A stretch of DNA of 64,000 nt from Streptomyces coeruleorubidus. GTDB lineage: Bacteria > Actinomycetota > Actinomycetes > Streptomycetales > Streptomycetaceae. The notes below the pieces were generated by a model. It did not search any database and was not told the DNA's origin. It saw nothing but the letters and a program-made list of their open reading frames with translations. Numbering within the stretch: the stretch's first letter is position 1; each line of letters opens with the position of its first letter. The translations under genes were made by a program, and so were the position numbers. Location: NCBI RefSeq assembly GCF_008705135.1, contig NZ_CP023694.1, positions 8,903,001 through 8,967,000 on the forward strand, given 5' to 3'. Positions 1 to 7,874 of this stretch are shown here, in pieces.

Positions 1-156
1 GTCCAGCTGCGCGTCGAGGAGGAGTGGGCCGACCGCCGGCTGTGGTCGGGCGGCATCGGCGCGCACGCGGGGGCCCAGCAGGGCGCGGTGCGCGACAGCC
101 TCGCCCACCAGGTGAGCGTCTTCCTCCAGGATCAGGCGGGGGAAGGCACCGCCTGA
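1..156 (+). CDS. C-terminal end of an unidentified protein (5' truncated by window)
   Basis: An open frame runs from the first base to a TGA at 154-156, giving 51 residues that begin VQLRVEEEWADRR and end DQAGEGTA. Codon third positions are strongly G/C, as in the neighbouring genes, so it is probably a true gene end. The fragment is helical, charged and has no motif I recognise. It converges with hemC only 24 bases away. The family cannot be named from this piece. Confidence 0.6.
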   Translation, partial: VQLRVEEEWADRRLWSGGIGAHAGAQQGAVRDSLAHQVSVFLQDQAGEGTA

Positions 157-180
157 TCCCGCGTCAGGGCGCCCGGCCGG

Positions 181-1116
181 TCAGTGCGGGATGCCGTCGA
201 TGATCTCGCGGGCACCCTGGCGCAGCAGCGCCACGGCCACCGACGTGCCGAGCGTGGCCGGGTCGAGCCGGCCCGCCCACTCGTGGGCGTTCAGCCGGGT
301 CTTGCCGTCCGGGGTGAACACACAGGCCCGGAGGGACAGTTCACCGCTGCGGTCCACCTGCGCGAACCCGGCGATCGGGCTGTTGCAGTGCCCCTGGAGC
401 ACGTGCAGGAACATGCGCTCGGCGGTGGTCTCCCGGTGGGTGTCCGGGTCGCCGAGACCGCTCACCGCGTCGATCAGGTCGGCGTCGTCCTCACGGCATT
501 GCAGCGCCAGCACGCCCGCGCCGATGGGCGGCATCATCGTCTCGGTGGAGAGGATCTCGCTGATCACGTCCTGCCGGCCGATGCGCTCCAGGCCGGAGAC
601 CGCGAGCAGCAGCGCGTCGGCCTCTCCGGCGGCCAGCTTCGCCAGGCGCCGGTTGGCGTTGCCCCGGAACGGCACGCACTCCAGATGCGGATGGGTGGCG
701 GCCAGTTGGGCGACCCGGCGGACCGAGGAGGTGCCGATCCGGGTCCCGGCCGGCAGCTCGTCCAGGGTGAGGCCGCCCGGGTGGATGAGGGCGTCCCGGA
801 CGTCGTCCCGCTTGAGGAACGCGGCGAACACCGTCCCCGCCGGCAGCGGCCGGTCGGCGGGCACGTCCTTCACGCAGTGCACGGCGAGATCGGCCTCACC
901 GGCCAGCAGCGCCGCGTCGACCTCCTTGGTGAACGCGCCCTTGCCCTCGACCTTGGACAGGTCGCCCATCCACTTGTCGCCGGTGGTCTTCACCGGGACG
1001 ACCTCGGTGCGCACTCCGGGATGGGCGGCGGCCAGCTCGCCCCGGACTCGCTCCACCTGGGCGAGCGCCATGGGGGAGTCGCGGGAGACGATGCGGATCA
1101 GTTCGGGGACGGACAT
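181..1116 (-). CDS. hemC: Hydroxymethylbilane synthase (porphobilinogen deaminase), divergent copy
   Basis: 311 aa. It would join four porphobilinogens into hydroxymethylbilane, the linear precursor of haem, sirohaem and cobamides, in the cytoplasm. Visible family features are the catalytic Asp84 in HCVKDVP, the substrate/cofactor arginines in GTSSVRRVAQL and FRGNANRRLAKL, and Cys244 in LQGHCNSPIAGF, which carries the dipyrromethane cofactor. That last motif is unusual: most HemC proteins read LEGGCxxPIG, here GGC is GHC and PIG is PIA. The length is normal. ATG at 1116 was chosen because homology begins at once. It stands alone, without hemA, hemB or hemD, so it may be a second paralog beside the main hem cluster. 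Confidence 0.93.
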   Translation of the reverse strand: MSVPELIRIVSRDSPMALAQVERVRGELAAAHPGVRTEVVPVKTTGDKWMGDLSKVEGKGAFTKEVDAALLAGEADLAVHCVKDVPADRPLPAGTVFAAFLKRDDVRDALIHPGGLTLDELPAGTRIGTSSVRRVAQLAATHPHLECVPFRGNANRRLAKLAAGEADALLLAVSGLERIGRQDVISEILSTETMMPPIGAGVLALQCREDDADLIDAVSGLGDPDTHRETTAERMFLHVLQGHCNSPIAGFAQVDRSGELSLRACVFTPDGKTRLNAHEWAGRLDPATLGTSVAVALLRQGAREIIDGIPH

Positions 1117-1184
1117 GCGGACACGATAGTCCCTCCCCGGGGCCCGTCCGTGCCGTTCCTCCCCCGACCACCCGTCGGCGTACG

Positions 1185-2207
1185 TCAGTTCGGGACGAGG
1201 GGCTCGCTGAGTTCGACCGCGCGCAGGGCCGCGGCCAAGGCCCGTTCGTCGCCGACGTCGAGGGCGGTGTCGGTGAGCTTGATGACGTGTTCGTCGCCGT
1301 GGGCGAGGGCTTGTTCCAGCACCTCCTGCGGGCTGCAGCCGGGTGCGGGGACGTGGGCGACGGGCCCGGCGGGGGCGTACATGGCGGTGACCGCGGCGGA
1401 CGCGGTCCACGCCGCGTGCAGGCTCGGTGCCCACAGCTCGCGGGGCAGGGAACCGAGGGCGCGCAGCACGGCGTTGGGCGCCGTCGCCGCGTGCACCAGC
1501 ATGGTCTCCTCCCCGTGGCCGTGGGTGGCGTACCGATGGGTCGCGGCCCGGACCAGCTCGGTCAGGCGTGCCCGTGCCGTGTCCGGGTCGGTCACGTCGC
1601 CCGCCCACAGGGGCAACCGCCGTACGGCCGCCAGCCGGTCGGGAAATCCGCCTCGGGGATCGGCGATCGGCGGCACGGCGTCCAGGGACCGCGCCGCACT
1701 CGGCGCGGCGGGCAGCTCGGTGATGCCGGACACGGGGCGGTGCCGGGCGGCCCAGTAGCCCAGCCCGTGGGCGAGTTCGGCGAGCCGTGGGGCGCTCTCG
1801 CCGGCTTCCAGGGCCCGTACGGCGTGGCCGACGCGGATGACGGGGTGCGTGGAGCCGCCGTACAGCCCGGGCAGCAGCCGTGGCCACCATGTCGCGAGGA
1901 CGTCCCGCCACGGCTGTTCGGCGAGTGCCCGGCCGACATACCCGATCCAGTCGGCGGCCCGGCGTGGATCTCCCAGCGCCTCACGCCAGTTGGCGTCGGT
2001 CACGGGTGCGACGGGCGTGGGGAAGTCCTCCAGCTTGGGCCGGTACAGATCCAGCCAGCGGTGCACGGCACCCGCCTGCCCGTGCGCGGCGAGCGCCTCC
2101 ACGACCATGGGGGCGTGGTTGGTGAGCCGGCCGAGCCGCTCCGGCCCCGAGGCGTGGAGCCGTTGGAGGGCTTCTTCGAGTGTCCCTGTCGTGTCGTGCG
2201 CGTCCAT
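1185..2207 (-). CDS. Questin oxidase family protein (AflY/DUF4243-like)
   Basis: 340 aa, no signal peptide or membrane segment. The order of conserved stretches (NHAPMVVEAL near the N-terminus, LDLYRPKLEDFP, WWPRLLPGLYGGSTHPVIRVGHAVRAL, then YWAARHRP and a C-terminal HVIKLTDTAL) matches the questin oxidase/AflY family, whose fungal members carry out Baeyer-Villiger-like ring opening of anthraquinones. Bacterial members are mostly uncharacterised, so the substrate here is unknown. The ATG at 2207 is preceded by little recognisable ribosome binding site. It stands alone, downstream of a hairpin pair at 2225-2293, so it is probably transcribed on its own. Confidence 0.8.
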   Translation of the reverse strand: MDAHDTTGTLEEALQRLHASGPERLGRLTNHAPMVVEALAAHGQAGAVHRWLDLYRPKLEDFPTPVAPVTDANWREALGDPRRAADWIGYVGRALAEQPWRDVLATWWPRLLPGLYGGSTHPVIRVGHAVRALEAGESAPRLAELAHGLGYWAARHRPVSGITELPAAPSAARSLDAVPPIADPRGGFPDRLAAVRRLPLWAGDVTDPDTARARLTELVRAATHRYATHGHGEETMLVHAATAPNAVLRALGSLPRELWAPSLHAAWTASAAVTAMYAPAGPVAHVPAPGCSPQEVLEQALAHGDEHVIKLTDTALDVGDERALAAALRAVELSEPLVPN

Positions 2208-2224
2208 GAGGGGACGCTATGCGG

Positions 2225-2293
2225 CCGCCCCGCGCCGACGGATCGGACGCGGGGCGGAGACCGGACCCTGCCGGGGACCTAAGCCCTCGGCAG
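2225..2293 (-). terminator. Two consecutive hairpins behind the NPP1 gene
   Basis: Reading the minus strand after the stop at 2307, a hairpin at 2268-2293 (CTGCCG arms with one mismatch, six-base loop) is followed by a perfect 10-bp inverted repeat, CCGCCCCGCG at 2225-2234 and CGCGGGGCGG at 2248-2257. There is no T tract, which is common for actinomycete terminators. They lie between two genes on the same strand and probably end NPP1 transcription. Confidence 0.55.
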
Positions 2294-2306
2294 GAGTGAG
2301 CCAGGA

Positions 2307-3080
2307 TCAGGCGTAGGGATCGAAGGCGATGCCGGAGGGCTTCGCCGACGCGAGGTGGTTCGCGAAGTTGCCGTCCTTCAGGCCGAAGTTGGCGCTGCCG
2401 AAGTCGTAGGACGTGAGCTTGTCGCGCACTCCGGCGGGGTAGCCGTTCCAGCCGACCAGCGGCGGGTACTGCCAGGTGCGCTTGTGGTTCTCCGGCGGCT
2501 CGTCGTTCGAGTTGGCGAGACGGAAGCAGTGGGTGCTCACGCCGTCCTTGTGGTAGACGATCTTCGGGTGCGTGCCGTCGAAGCGGACCTGCGACGCCGC
2601 GTGCACGCTGAACGAACCGTGGGCGGACGCCGACACGTACTTGACCTGGTTGTCCTGTACGAACACCGCGACGTGCTCGAAGTCGTGCCGGTGGCCGCCG
2701 ATGCCGCTGCCGGCCACCGCCTGGTCCTTCTCGAAGTAGAGGGCGTACAGGATGGCGCACCAGCCGTTGTTGCACTTGTAACGCGAGTAGCCGTTGGTGT
2801 TGTCCAGGTCCGAGGCGTCGCGGCAGTCGCCGTTGAGGGCGCCGGTCGGGTTGAGCCCGCCGTTGACGGTGCCGTCCGCGCCGACGGCGGGAGTGGAGTA
2901 ACAGCCGTCGGTGTCGTAGTCGTAGGCGGGCTGGAACGTCTGCTCCAGCGACTCGGCGTTGGCGGGCAGCGCCCGCGGCGGGGCGGCGAAGGCCGTGGCG
3001 GGGAAGGCGAGGACGAGGGCGGTGGCACCGGCCAGTCCGGTGAGCCATCTCCTGCGGGGTGCGAACGGGCGTGACGACAC
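2307..3080 (-). CDS. Secreted NPP1 family (necrosis-inducing-like) protein
   Basis: 257 aa. NPP1/NLP proteins are secreted; plant-pathogen members bind sphingolipids of plant membranes and are cytolytic, while many bacterial saprophyte members have unknown roles. The hallmark heptapeptide is present as GHRHDFEHV at residues 129-137 (consensus GHRHDWE, so W is F). Paired cysteines at 86 and 103-108 also fit the fold. Residues 1-32 form a signal peptide: RRR, hydrophobic LTGLAGATALVLAFPATAF, cleavage after AFA. GTG at 3080 was chosen because AGGAGG lies five bases upstream and the signal peptide starts there; an open frame continues upstream but looks non-coding. Monocistronic. Confidence 0.87.
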   Translation of the reverse strand: MSSRPFAPRRRWLTGLAGATALVLAFPATAFAAPPRALPANAESLEQTFQPAYDYDTDGCYSTPAVGADGTVNGGLNPTGALNGDCRDASDLDNTNGYSRYKCNNGWCAILYALYFEKDQAVAGSGIGGHRHDFEHVAVFVQDNQVKYVSASAHGSFSVHAASQVRFDGTHPKIVYHKDGVSTHCFRLANSNDEPPENHKRTWQYPPLVGWNGYPAGVRDKLTSYDFGSANFGLKDGNFANHLASAKPSGIAFDPYA

Positions 3081-3128
3081 TGCGTCCTCCTCTTGGGCGC
3101 AGCCCAACGGCTGTGGGGGGAAAGGGAG

Positions 3129-3148
3129 GTTCAGCTTCCTGGCTGAAC
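3129..3148. promoter_or_regulatory. Perfect inverted repeat upstream of the NPP1 gene
   Basis: GTTCAGC at 3129-3135 and GCTGAAC at 3142-3148 form a perfect 7-bp inverted repeat with a six-base centre, 49-68 bases upstream of the NPP1 start. It could be an operator or a 5' leader hairpin. No regulator is assigned. Confidence 0.3.
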
Positions 3149-3219
3149 GCGTCCATGCCAAGAGGGAGGAGTGATCTCAGAGGTGAATCGCGGTCCAACA
3201 ACCGGCGTCGGGCGCCGTT

Positions 3220-4287
3220 TCAGACCGTGTCGTCCGGGATGTCGGCCGCCGCCTCCTCGGGCGCGAGATCCGGCCGGAGCCGCAGCCAGGACGGCTGCCG
3301 CAGCAGGCCCTCCCGGGTGCGGGTGCTGTAGCGGACCTCGCCGACCAGCCGGGGGACGACCCAGTGCGCACCCGGGGCGCGCGGGGCGGGGTCGAAGGGG
3401 CAGACGTCGGTCGCGGCGGCCCGCAGCAGCCCTGCGAGTTCCGTCCGCTCGGCCTCGCTCCAGCCCGTGCCCACACTCCCGACGTAGCGCAGCCGCCCCG
3501 CGGCACGCTGCCCCACCAGCACCGCTCCGGGCAGGCCGGTGAGCCGTCCCTTGCCGGGCTGCCAGCCGCCGACCAGGACGTCCTCGGTGCGCATGTTGCG
3601 GATCTTGATCCAGGCCCGGGAGCGCACCCCCGGTTCGTACACCGAGTCCAGCCGCTTGCACACCAGGCCCTCCAGTCCGTGCTCGCGCGTGGCGGCCAGG
3701 GCCTCGGCGCCGTGGCCGACGATCGCGGCCGGGGTCGACCAGGAGGGCCCGGCGAGGCCGAGGTCCTCCAGCGCCGCGCGGCGTCGTGCGTAGGGGAGCC
3801 GGGTCAGTGACCGGCCCTCCAGATGCATCAGGTCGAACAGCACGAGATGGACCGGCACCTCCGCCGCCCGCCGGGCCGCCCTCGCGGGCGCGTGCGCCAG
3901 GCCCATGCGCGACTGGAGCAACTGGAAGCTCGCCCGGCCCTGTTCGTCCAGGACCAGGACCTCCCCGTCCAGCACGGCCGGCACGGGCCCCAAGGCGGCG
4001 CCCAGCGGCCGCAGTTCGGGATACGCGGCCGTGATGTCCTCCCCGGACCGGGCGCGCAGCAGCACGCTGCCGTCCCCGGGGAGGTAGACCACCACGCGCT
4101 GGCCGTCCTGCTTGGTCTCATAGGCCCAGCGCGCGTCCTGCGCGGCGGGCGGCAGGGTGCCGGGCGTGGCGAGCATGGGCGGGATCAGGGGCAGGTCCAC
4201 GGGTGAGTTGTGGACGTCCCGGGGTCCGGTCACGCGCGTTCCGCGGGTCTTTCCCCTGAACGGCGTCGATCCGGGCGCCGGTCTCAC
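3220..4287 (-). CDS. ATP-dependent DNA ligase (LigC/LigD ligase-domain type)
   Basis: About 355 aa. It seals nicks and ends using ATP, as in bacterial end joining or excision repair. The adenylation motif is ETKQDGQR with nucleophile Lys59; motif III/IIIa appears as LDGEVLVLD and motif V as WIKIRN, followed by an OB-fold region (VGSVGTGWSEAERTEL) and the usual C-terminal RPDLAPEE tail. Homology starts near LPLIPPMLATPG (residue 32), so the GTGs at 4287, 4233 and 4200 are all possible starts; none has a strong ribosome site. No polymerase or nuclease domain is fused and no Ku gene is seen nearby. Divergent from the MarR gene. Confidence 0.88.
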   Translation of the reverse strand: MRPAPGSTPFRGKTRGTRVTGPRDVHNSPVDLPLIPPMLATPGTLPPAAQDARWAYETKQDGQRVVVYLPGDGSVLLRARSGEDITAAYPELRPLGAALGPVPAVLDGEVLVLDEQGRASFQLLQSRMGLAHAPARAARRAAEVPVHLVLFDLMHLEGRSLTRLPYARRRAALEDLGLAGPSWSTPAAIVGHGAEALAATREHGLEGLVCKRLDSVYEPGVRSRAWIKIRNMRTEDVLVGGWQPGKGRLTGLPGAVLVGQRAAGRLRYVGSVGTGWSEAERTELAGLLRAAATDVCPFDPAPRAPGAHWVVPRLVGEVRYSTRTREGLLRQPSWLRLRPDLAPEEAAADIPDDTV

Positions 4288-4334
4288 CGGCGCACCGCGG
4301 CGGGCGGGTGCCCGGACTGACTCCCGGCGCTATA

Positions 4335-4351
4335 TTGCTTGAGTTAGGCAA
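4335..4351. promoter_or_regulatory. MarR-type operator
   Basis: TTGCTTGAGTTAGGCAA is a 17-bp imperfect palindrome (TTGC ends perfect, inner T.A.T.A symmetric, 12 of 17 positions matching its complement). It overlaps TATATT at 4331-4336, a plausible -10, and lies 21-38 bases before the MarR start. This position and sequence fit autorepression by a MarR dimer. Confidence 0.55.
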
Positions 4352-4372
4352 CGAGATGGTAAAGTGGCTCGT

Positions 4373-4888
4373 ATGTCCACACCACCGCTCCCCGACGTCC
4401 CCTCCCCGGAAGTCATCGAGATCGAGCGTGCGCTCACCCGCATCACCTACCTGAGCACGCGCGCCCGCCAGCACGACCGGCTGATGGCCCTCGCGGGAGT
4501 GCCGCTCGACCGTGCCGCCGTCGCGCTGCTGCGGCAGGTCGCCGACTCGGAGCCGCTGCGGCCGGGGGAGCTCGCCGCCCGGCTGGGAGTGGAGGCCTCG
4601 CACGTCACGCGGACGGTGCAGCAGTTGCAGAAGTCGGGCTACGTCACCCGCGTCCCCGACCCCGACGACCGGCGCGCCCAGCGCATCGAGCTCACCGACG
4701 CCGGCCGGCAGGCCATCACCAAGATCCGCGAGGTCGGCGTCCGCGGCATGCAGATGGCCCTGGCCGACTGGTCCCCCGAGGAGCTGCGGCAGCTCGCCAC
4801 GCTCTTCCACCGCATGGTCGACGACTTCCTCGCCCACTCCGTCGACGAGATGCCCGAGCCCCAGTCCGCCCCGGCGGGCCGGGCCTGA
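4373..4888 (+). CDS. MarR family transcriptional regulator
   Basis: 171 aa cytoplasmic winged-helix regulator. The DNA-binding core reads RPGELAARLGVEASHVTRTVQQL, with the wing at VTRVPDPDDRRAQRIELTDAG (the DxRRxxxxLT signature of MarR proteins). N- and C-terminal helices would form the dimer interface. ATG at 4373 is favoured; a GTG three codons earlier is possible and neither has a clear ribosome site, so the mRNA leader may be short. A palindromic operator lies just upstream. It is tail-to-tail with an MFS exporter, the kind of gene MarR proteins often control, but the exporter is on the other strand with its own promoter. Confidence 0.9.
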   Translation: MSTPPLPDVPSPEVIEIERALTRITYLSTRARQHDRLMALAGVPLDRAAVALLRQVADSEPLRPGELAARLGVEASHVTRTVQQLQKSGYVTRVPDPDDRRAQRIELTDAGRQAITKIREVGVRGMQMALADWSPEELRQLATLFHRMVDDFLAHSVDEMPEPQSAPAGRA

Positions 4889-4897
4889 TCCCCCCGG

Positions 4898-6091
4898 TCA
4901 CCGTGCGGCCGGGTCACGCGGATCCGCCCGCTCGGCGACAGCGGGGCCCGGCGGTCCGGGCTCGCGCAGCCGGCACAGCAGCAGCCGGCCCACCGCGGGC
5001 AGGCCGATGAGCGGCAGCAGGGCCGTCCGCAGGGACGTCGCGTCGGCCAGCGCCCCGAGCAGGGGCGCGGCGAGGCCGCCGACGCTCACCGTCAGCCCCA
5101 GCGTGACCCCGCTCGCGGTGCCCACCTGCCGGGGCAGACAGTCCTGGCCCAGCGTGATGTGCAGCGAGAACGGCACATACAGGCCCGCCGACGTCAACGC
5201 GACGAACAGGTACACCGGCGGTCCGGGCACCAGGACCAGACCGGCCACGGCGAGCACCGTCAGGGCGTACGACCGGCGCACCACCGCCAGCCGCCCGTGC
5301 CGCTCGGCCAGCCGCCCCCCGGCCAGCGTGCCCACCGCACCACCGGCGTAGAGCACGAACAAAGCCGCCGTACCGGCCGCCTCACCGCCACCCGTCCGCT
5401 CCCGCACGTACAGCGAGACGAACGCGCTCAGGCCGACGAACACGACCGAGCGGCAGACCACGGCCCCGGACAGCCGCAGAAAGGACACCCAGTCGTCCCG
5501 GCCCACGGCGACGGACGCACCGGCCCCCGCCGCCCCGGACGCGGCCGCGCGCACCGCCGCCGCACACAGCGCCGCTCCCGCCACCGCCGGGACGGCCAGC
5601 AGGGGAGAGGCACGCAGCCCGCCCGTCGCCACCACGGCGAAGACCAGCAGCGGTGCCAGGGCGAAACCGGCGTTGCCGCCGAAGGAGAACCAGCCCATCG
5701 CCGAGTGCCGGCCGCGCGCGACGGCCCGCGCCACCCGGGCGGCCTCCGGATGGTAGGCGGCCACCCCGACCCCCGACACGGCGACCACCGCCAGCGTCGA
5801 CGTGTACGAGCCGGTCACGCCGCTCAGGGCGACGCCCGCCCCGGCCGTCAGCGCGCTGAGCGGCAGCAGCCACGGCATCGCCCACCGGTCGGTGAGCACC
5901 CCGAACAGCGGCTGCACCAGCGACGAGAGCAAGGAGGCGGCCAGCACGACGCCGGAGGCGGCGGCGTAGGAGTAGGCGCGCTCGGCGACGAAGTACGGCA
6001 CCAGAGCGGCCACGGCGCCCTGGTACACGTCCACGCAGGCGTGTCCCAGGGACAGCAGAGCGACGGGCCGGTTGCGGCGGGAAGCGGTCAC
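4898..6091 (-). CDS. MFS transporter (fosmidomycin-resistance-like)
   Basis: 397 aa, about 12 hydrophobic segments in two six-helix halves. Family signs are GHACVDVYQGAVAALVPYF at the N-terminus and FGVLTDRWAMPWLL between helices 2 and 3 (the MFS loop motif), typical of the Fsr-type drug exporter branch; GVGVAAYHPEAARVAR also fits that branch. It is probably a proton-driven efflux pump of unknown substrate. GTG at 6091 is the start; the frame extends upstream but that part is arginine-rich, shadow-like sequence. It is divergent from an AraC regulator 54 bases away, the likely controller. Confidence 0.87.
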   Translation of the reverse strand: MTASRRNRPVALLSLGHACVDVYQGAVAALVPYFVAERAYSYAAASGVVLAASLLSSLVQPLFGVLTDRWAMPWLLPLSALTAGAGVALSGVTGSYTSTLAVVAVSGVGVAAYHPEAARVARAVARGRHSAMGWFSFGGNAGFALAPLLVFAVVATGGLRASPLLAVPAVAGAALCAAAVRAAASGAAGAGASVAVGRDDWVSFLRLSGAVVCRSVVFVGLSAFVSLYVRERTGGGEAAGTAALFVLYAGGAVGTLAGGRLAERHGRLAVVRRSYALTVLAVAGLVLVPGPPVYLFVALTSAGLYVPFSLHITLGQDCLPRQVGTASGVTLGLTVSVGGLAAPLLGALADATSLRTALLPLIGLPAVGRLLLCRLREPGPPGPAVAERADPRDPAAR

Positions 6092-6145
6092 CCGGCGATC
6101 GTCGCCGCCGGGGCGGCCGGCCCGCTTCCGATAATCTGCCGGACT

Positions 6146-6892
6146 GTGCCGAACATCCGCCACGCCCCCACGGCGCCGACCCGGGCGCAGCGGCTGACCG
6201 CGGGCGACCGCATCGACGCGCACCGGCACGACGACCACCAGCTCGTCTACGCCGGCTCCGGCGTCGTCGCCGTCACCACCGACGCCGGCACCTGGTTCGC
6301 GCCCGGTACCCGCGCCATCTGGGTCCCCGCCGGCACCGTGCACGCCCACCGCGCCCACGGCCGGCTCGACCTGCACCTGGTCGGCCTGCCCGCCGATGAC
6401 AATCCCCTCGGCCTGCACCACCCGGCCGTCGTGGCCGTCGGCCCGCTGCTGCGCGAGCTGATCCTCGCCTACACCCGCGACCCCGGCGACGGCAGCCCCG
6501 AGCGCCGCAGGCTGCGCGCCGTCCTCCGCGACCAGCTGCGGCACTCGCCTCAGCAGCCGCTGCGCCTGCCCACGCCCGCCGACCCGCGCCTGGCCGCCGT
6601 CTGCGCGCTCGTCCACGCCGACCCGGCCGACGCGCGCACCCTCGCCGCCCTCGGCGCCGCGACCGGGGTGGGGGAGCGCACCCTCAGCCGGCTCTTCCGC
6701 GGCGAGTTCGGCATGACGTTCCCGCAGTGGCGCACCCAGTCGCGGCTCTACCACGCCCTGCGGATGCTGGCCGACGGCCTGCCCGTCACGACCGTCGCCC
6801 ACCGCTGCGGCTGGTCCTCCGCCAGCGCCTTCATCGACGTCTTCCGCCGCTCGTTCGGCTACACCCCGGGCACGCACAACCGCCGCGGCTGA
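6146..6892 (+). CDS. AraC family transcriptional regulator with N-terminal cupin
   Basis: 248 aa. Residues 1-90 form a cupin-like sensor (AHRHDDHQLVYAGSG, WVPAGTVHAHRA). The C-terminal 100 residues carry the two AraC helix-turn-helices: LAALGAATGVGERTLSRLFR and TTVAHRCGWSSASAFIDVFR, ending FGYTPGTHNRR. GTG at 6146 fits the start of the cupin homology. GATAAT at 6130-6135 would put transcription start only a few bases before the GTG, so a nearly leaderless mRNA is likely. It is divergent from the MFS gene and most likely controls it and itself. Confidence 0.88.
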   Translation: MPNIRHAPTAPTRAQRLTAGDRIDAHRHDDHQLVYAGSGVVAVTTDAGTWFAPGTRAIWVPAGTVHAHRAHGRLDLHLVGLPADDNPLGLHHPAVVAVGPLLRELILAYTRDPGDGSPERRRLRAVLRDQLRHSPQQPLRLPTPADPRLAAVCALVHADPADARTLAALGAATGVGERTLSRLFRGEFGMTFPQWRTQSRLYHALRMLADGLPVTTVAHRCGWSSASAFIDVFRRSFGYTPGTHNRRG

Positions 6893-6968
6893 CCCGTCGA
6901 AGCCCCCGCCCGAGCCATCCCTTTACCGTCCAGTAATATCGCGCGGCAGGCCATCAGAGGAGAAAACC

Positions 6969-7349
6969 GTGTCCCGGTCCGAACGCTCGCCCCTGCTGCT
7001 CGCCGGCCTGCTGGCCGCCGCGGGCGTCGCCCACTTCGCCGCCCCCCGCCCATTCGACGCGACCATCCCGCGCGGCCTGCCGGGCACGCCCAGGACCTGG
7101 ACCTACGCCAGCGGCGCCGCCGAGCTCGCGCTGGCCGCCGGCCTGACGCTGCCGCGTACCCGCAAGGCGGCCGCGCTGGCCACGGCGGCCTTCTTCGTCG
7201 GGGTCTTCCCCGCCAACGTGAAGATGGCGGCCGACTGGCGCCACCGCCCCGCCCCGCAGAAGGCCGCGGCCTTCGGGCGCCTGCCGCTCCAGGTGCCCCT
7301 CGTGCTCTGGGCCCGCGGCGTCGCACGGAACGCCGAGGGCCGGTCGTGA
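6969..7349 (+). CDS. DoxX family membrane protein
   Basis: 126 aa with four hydrophobic segments (LLLAGLLAAAGVAHFA, ELALAAGLTLP, AALATAAFFVGVFPANVKMAAD, PLQVPLVLWA). AHFAAPRPFDATIP and FPANVKMAADW match DoxX-like proteins, small quinone-associated membrane proteins linked to redox stress. GTG at 6969 has GAGGAG nine bases upstream. Its stop overlaps the GTG start of the peroxiredoxin gene by four bases, so the two are translated together, which supports a shared role in peroxide or thiol stress. Confidence 0.82.
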   Translation: MSRSERSPLLLAGLLAAAGVAHFAAPRPFDATIPRGLPGTPRTWTYASGAAELALAAGLTLPRTRKAAALATAAFFVGVFPANVKMAADWRHRPAPQKAAAFGRLPLQVPLVLWARGVARNAEGRS

Positions 7350-7813
7350 CCGCGCGCGTGGAGGCCGGGGACAAGGTCGAGGACTTCTCCCTGCCCGACG
7401 AGACCGGCACCGTCCGCAGCCTGTCCGGACTGCTCGCCGAGGGGCCGGTCGTGCTGTTCTTCTACCCGGCCGCCCTGACCCCCGGCTGCACCGCACAGGC
7501 CTGCCACTTCCGCGATCTCGCCGCCGAGTTCGCCGCCGTCGGCGCACGCCCCGTCGGCATCAGCGGGGACACCGTCGAGCGCCAGCAGGAGTTCGCCGGA
7601 CAGCACGCCCTCGGCATGCCCCTGCTGTCCGACGCCGACGGCACGGTCCGCGAGCGGTTCGGTGTGAAGCGCGGCTTCTCCCTGGCGCCGACCAAGCGCA
7701 CCACGTTCGTCATAGCGCGGGACCACACCGTCCTCGACGTCGTACGCAGCGAGCTGCGCATGAACGCGCACGCCGACCGGGCGCTCGCCGCGCTGCGCGC
7801 GCACCGGGCCTGA
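7346..7813 (+). CDS. Peroxiredoxin (BCP/AhpC-TSA family)
   Basis: 155 aa cytoplasmic thiol peroxidase. The peroxidatic cysteine is Cys48 in YPAALTPGCTAQACHF, with a likely resolving cysteine at 53, five residues on, exactly as in atypical two-Cys BCP/PrxQ enzymes. VGISGDTVERQQEFA and FGVKRGFSLAPTKRTTFVI complete the thioredoxin fold. The start GTG sits inside the stop of the DoxX gene, so expression is coupled. It reduces hydrogen peroxide or alkyl hydroperoxides at the expense of thioredoxin; the specific substrate is not readable. Confidence 0.9.
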   Translation: MTARVEAGDKVEDFSLPDETGTVRSLSGLLAEGPVVLFFYPAALTPGCTAQACHFRDLAAEFAAVGARPVGISGDTVERQQEFAGQHALGMPLLSDADGTVRERFGVKRGFSLAPTKRTTFVIARDHTVLDVVRSELRMNAHADRALAALRAHRA

Positions 7814-7874
7814 CACTGTCACGAATGCTCTGTCGCGGTTGATACAGGGCGGCAAAGGGACAATCCTGGATGAT

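Noticed and set aside
1117..1911. N-terminal extension of hemC
   Set aside because: Homology to HemC starts exactly at ATG 1116; the upstream part is Arg/Pro-rich and overlaps the questin-oxidase-like gene.
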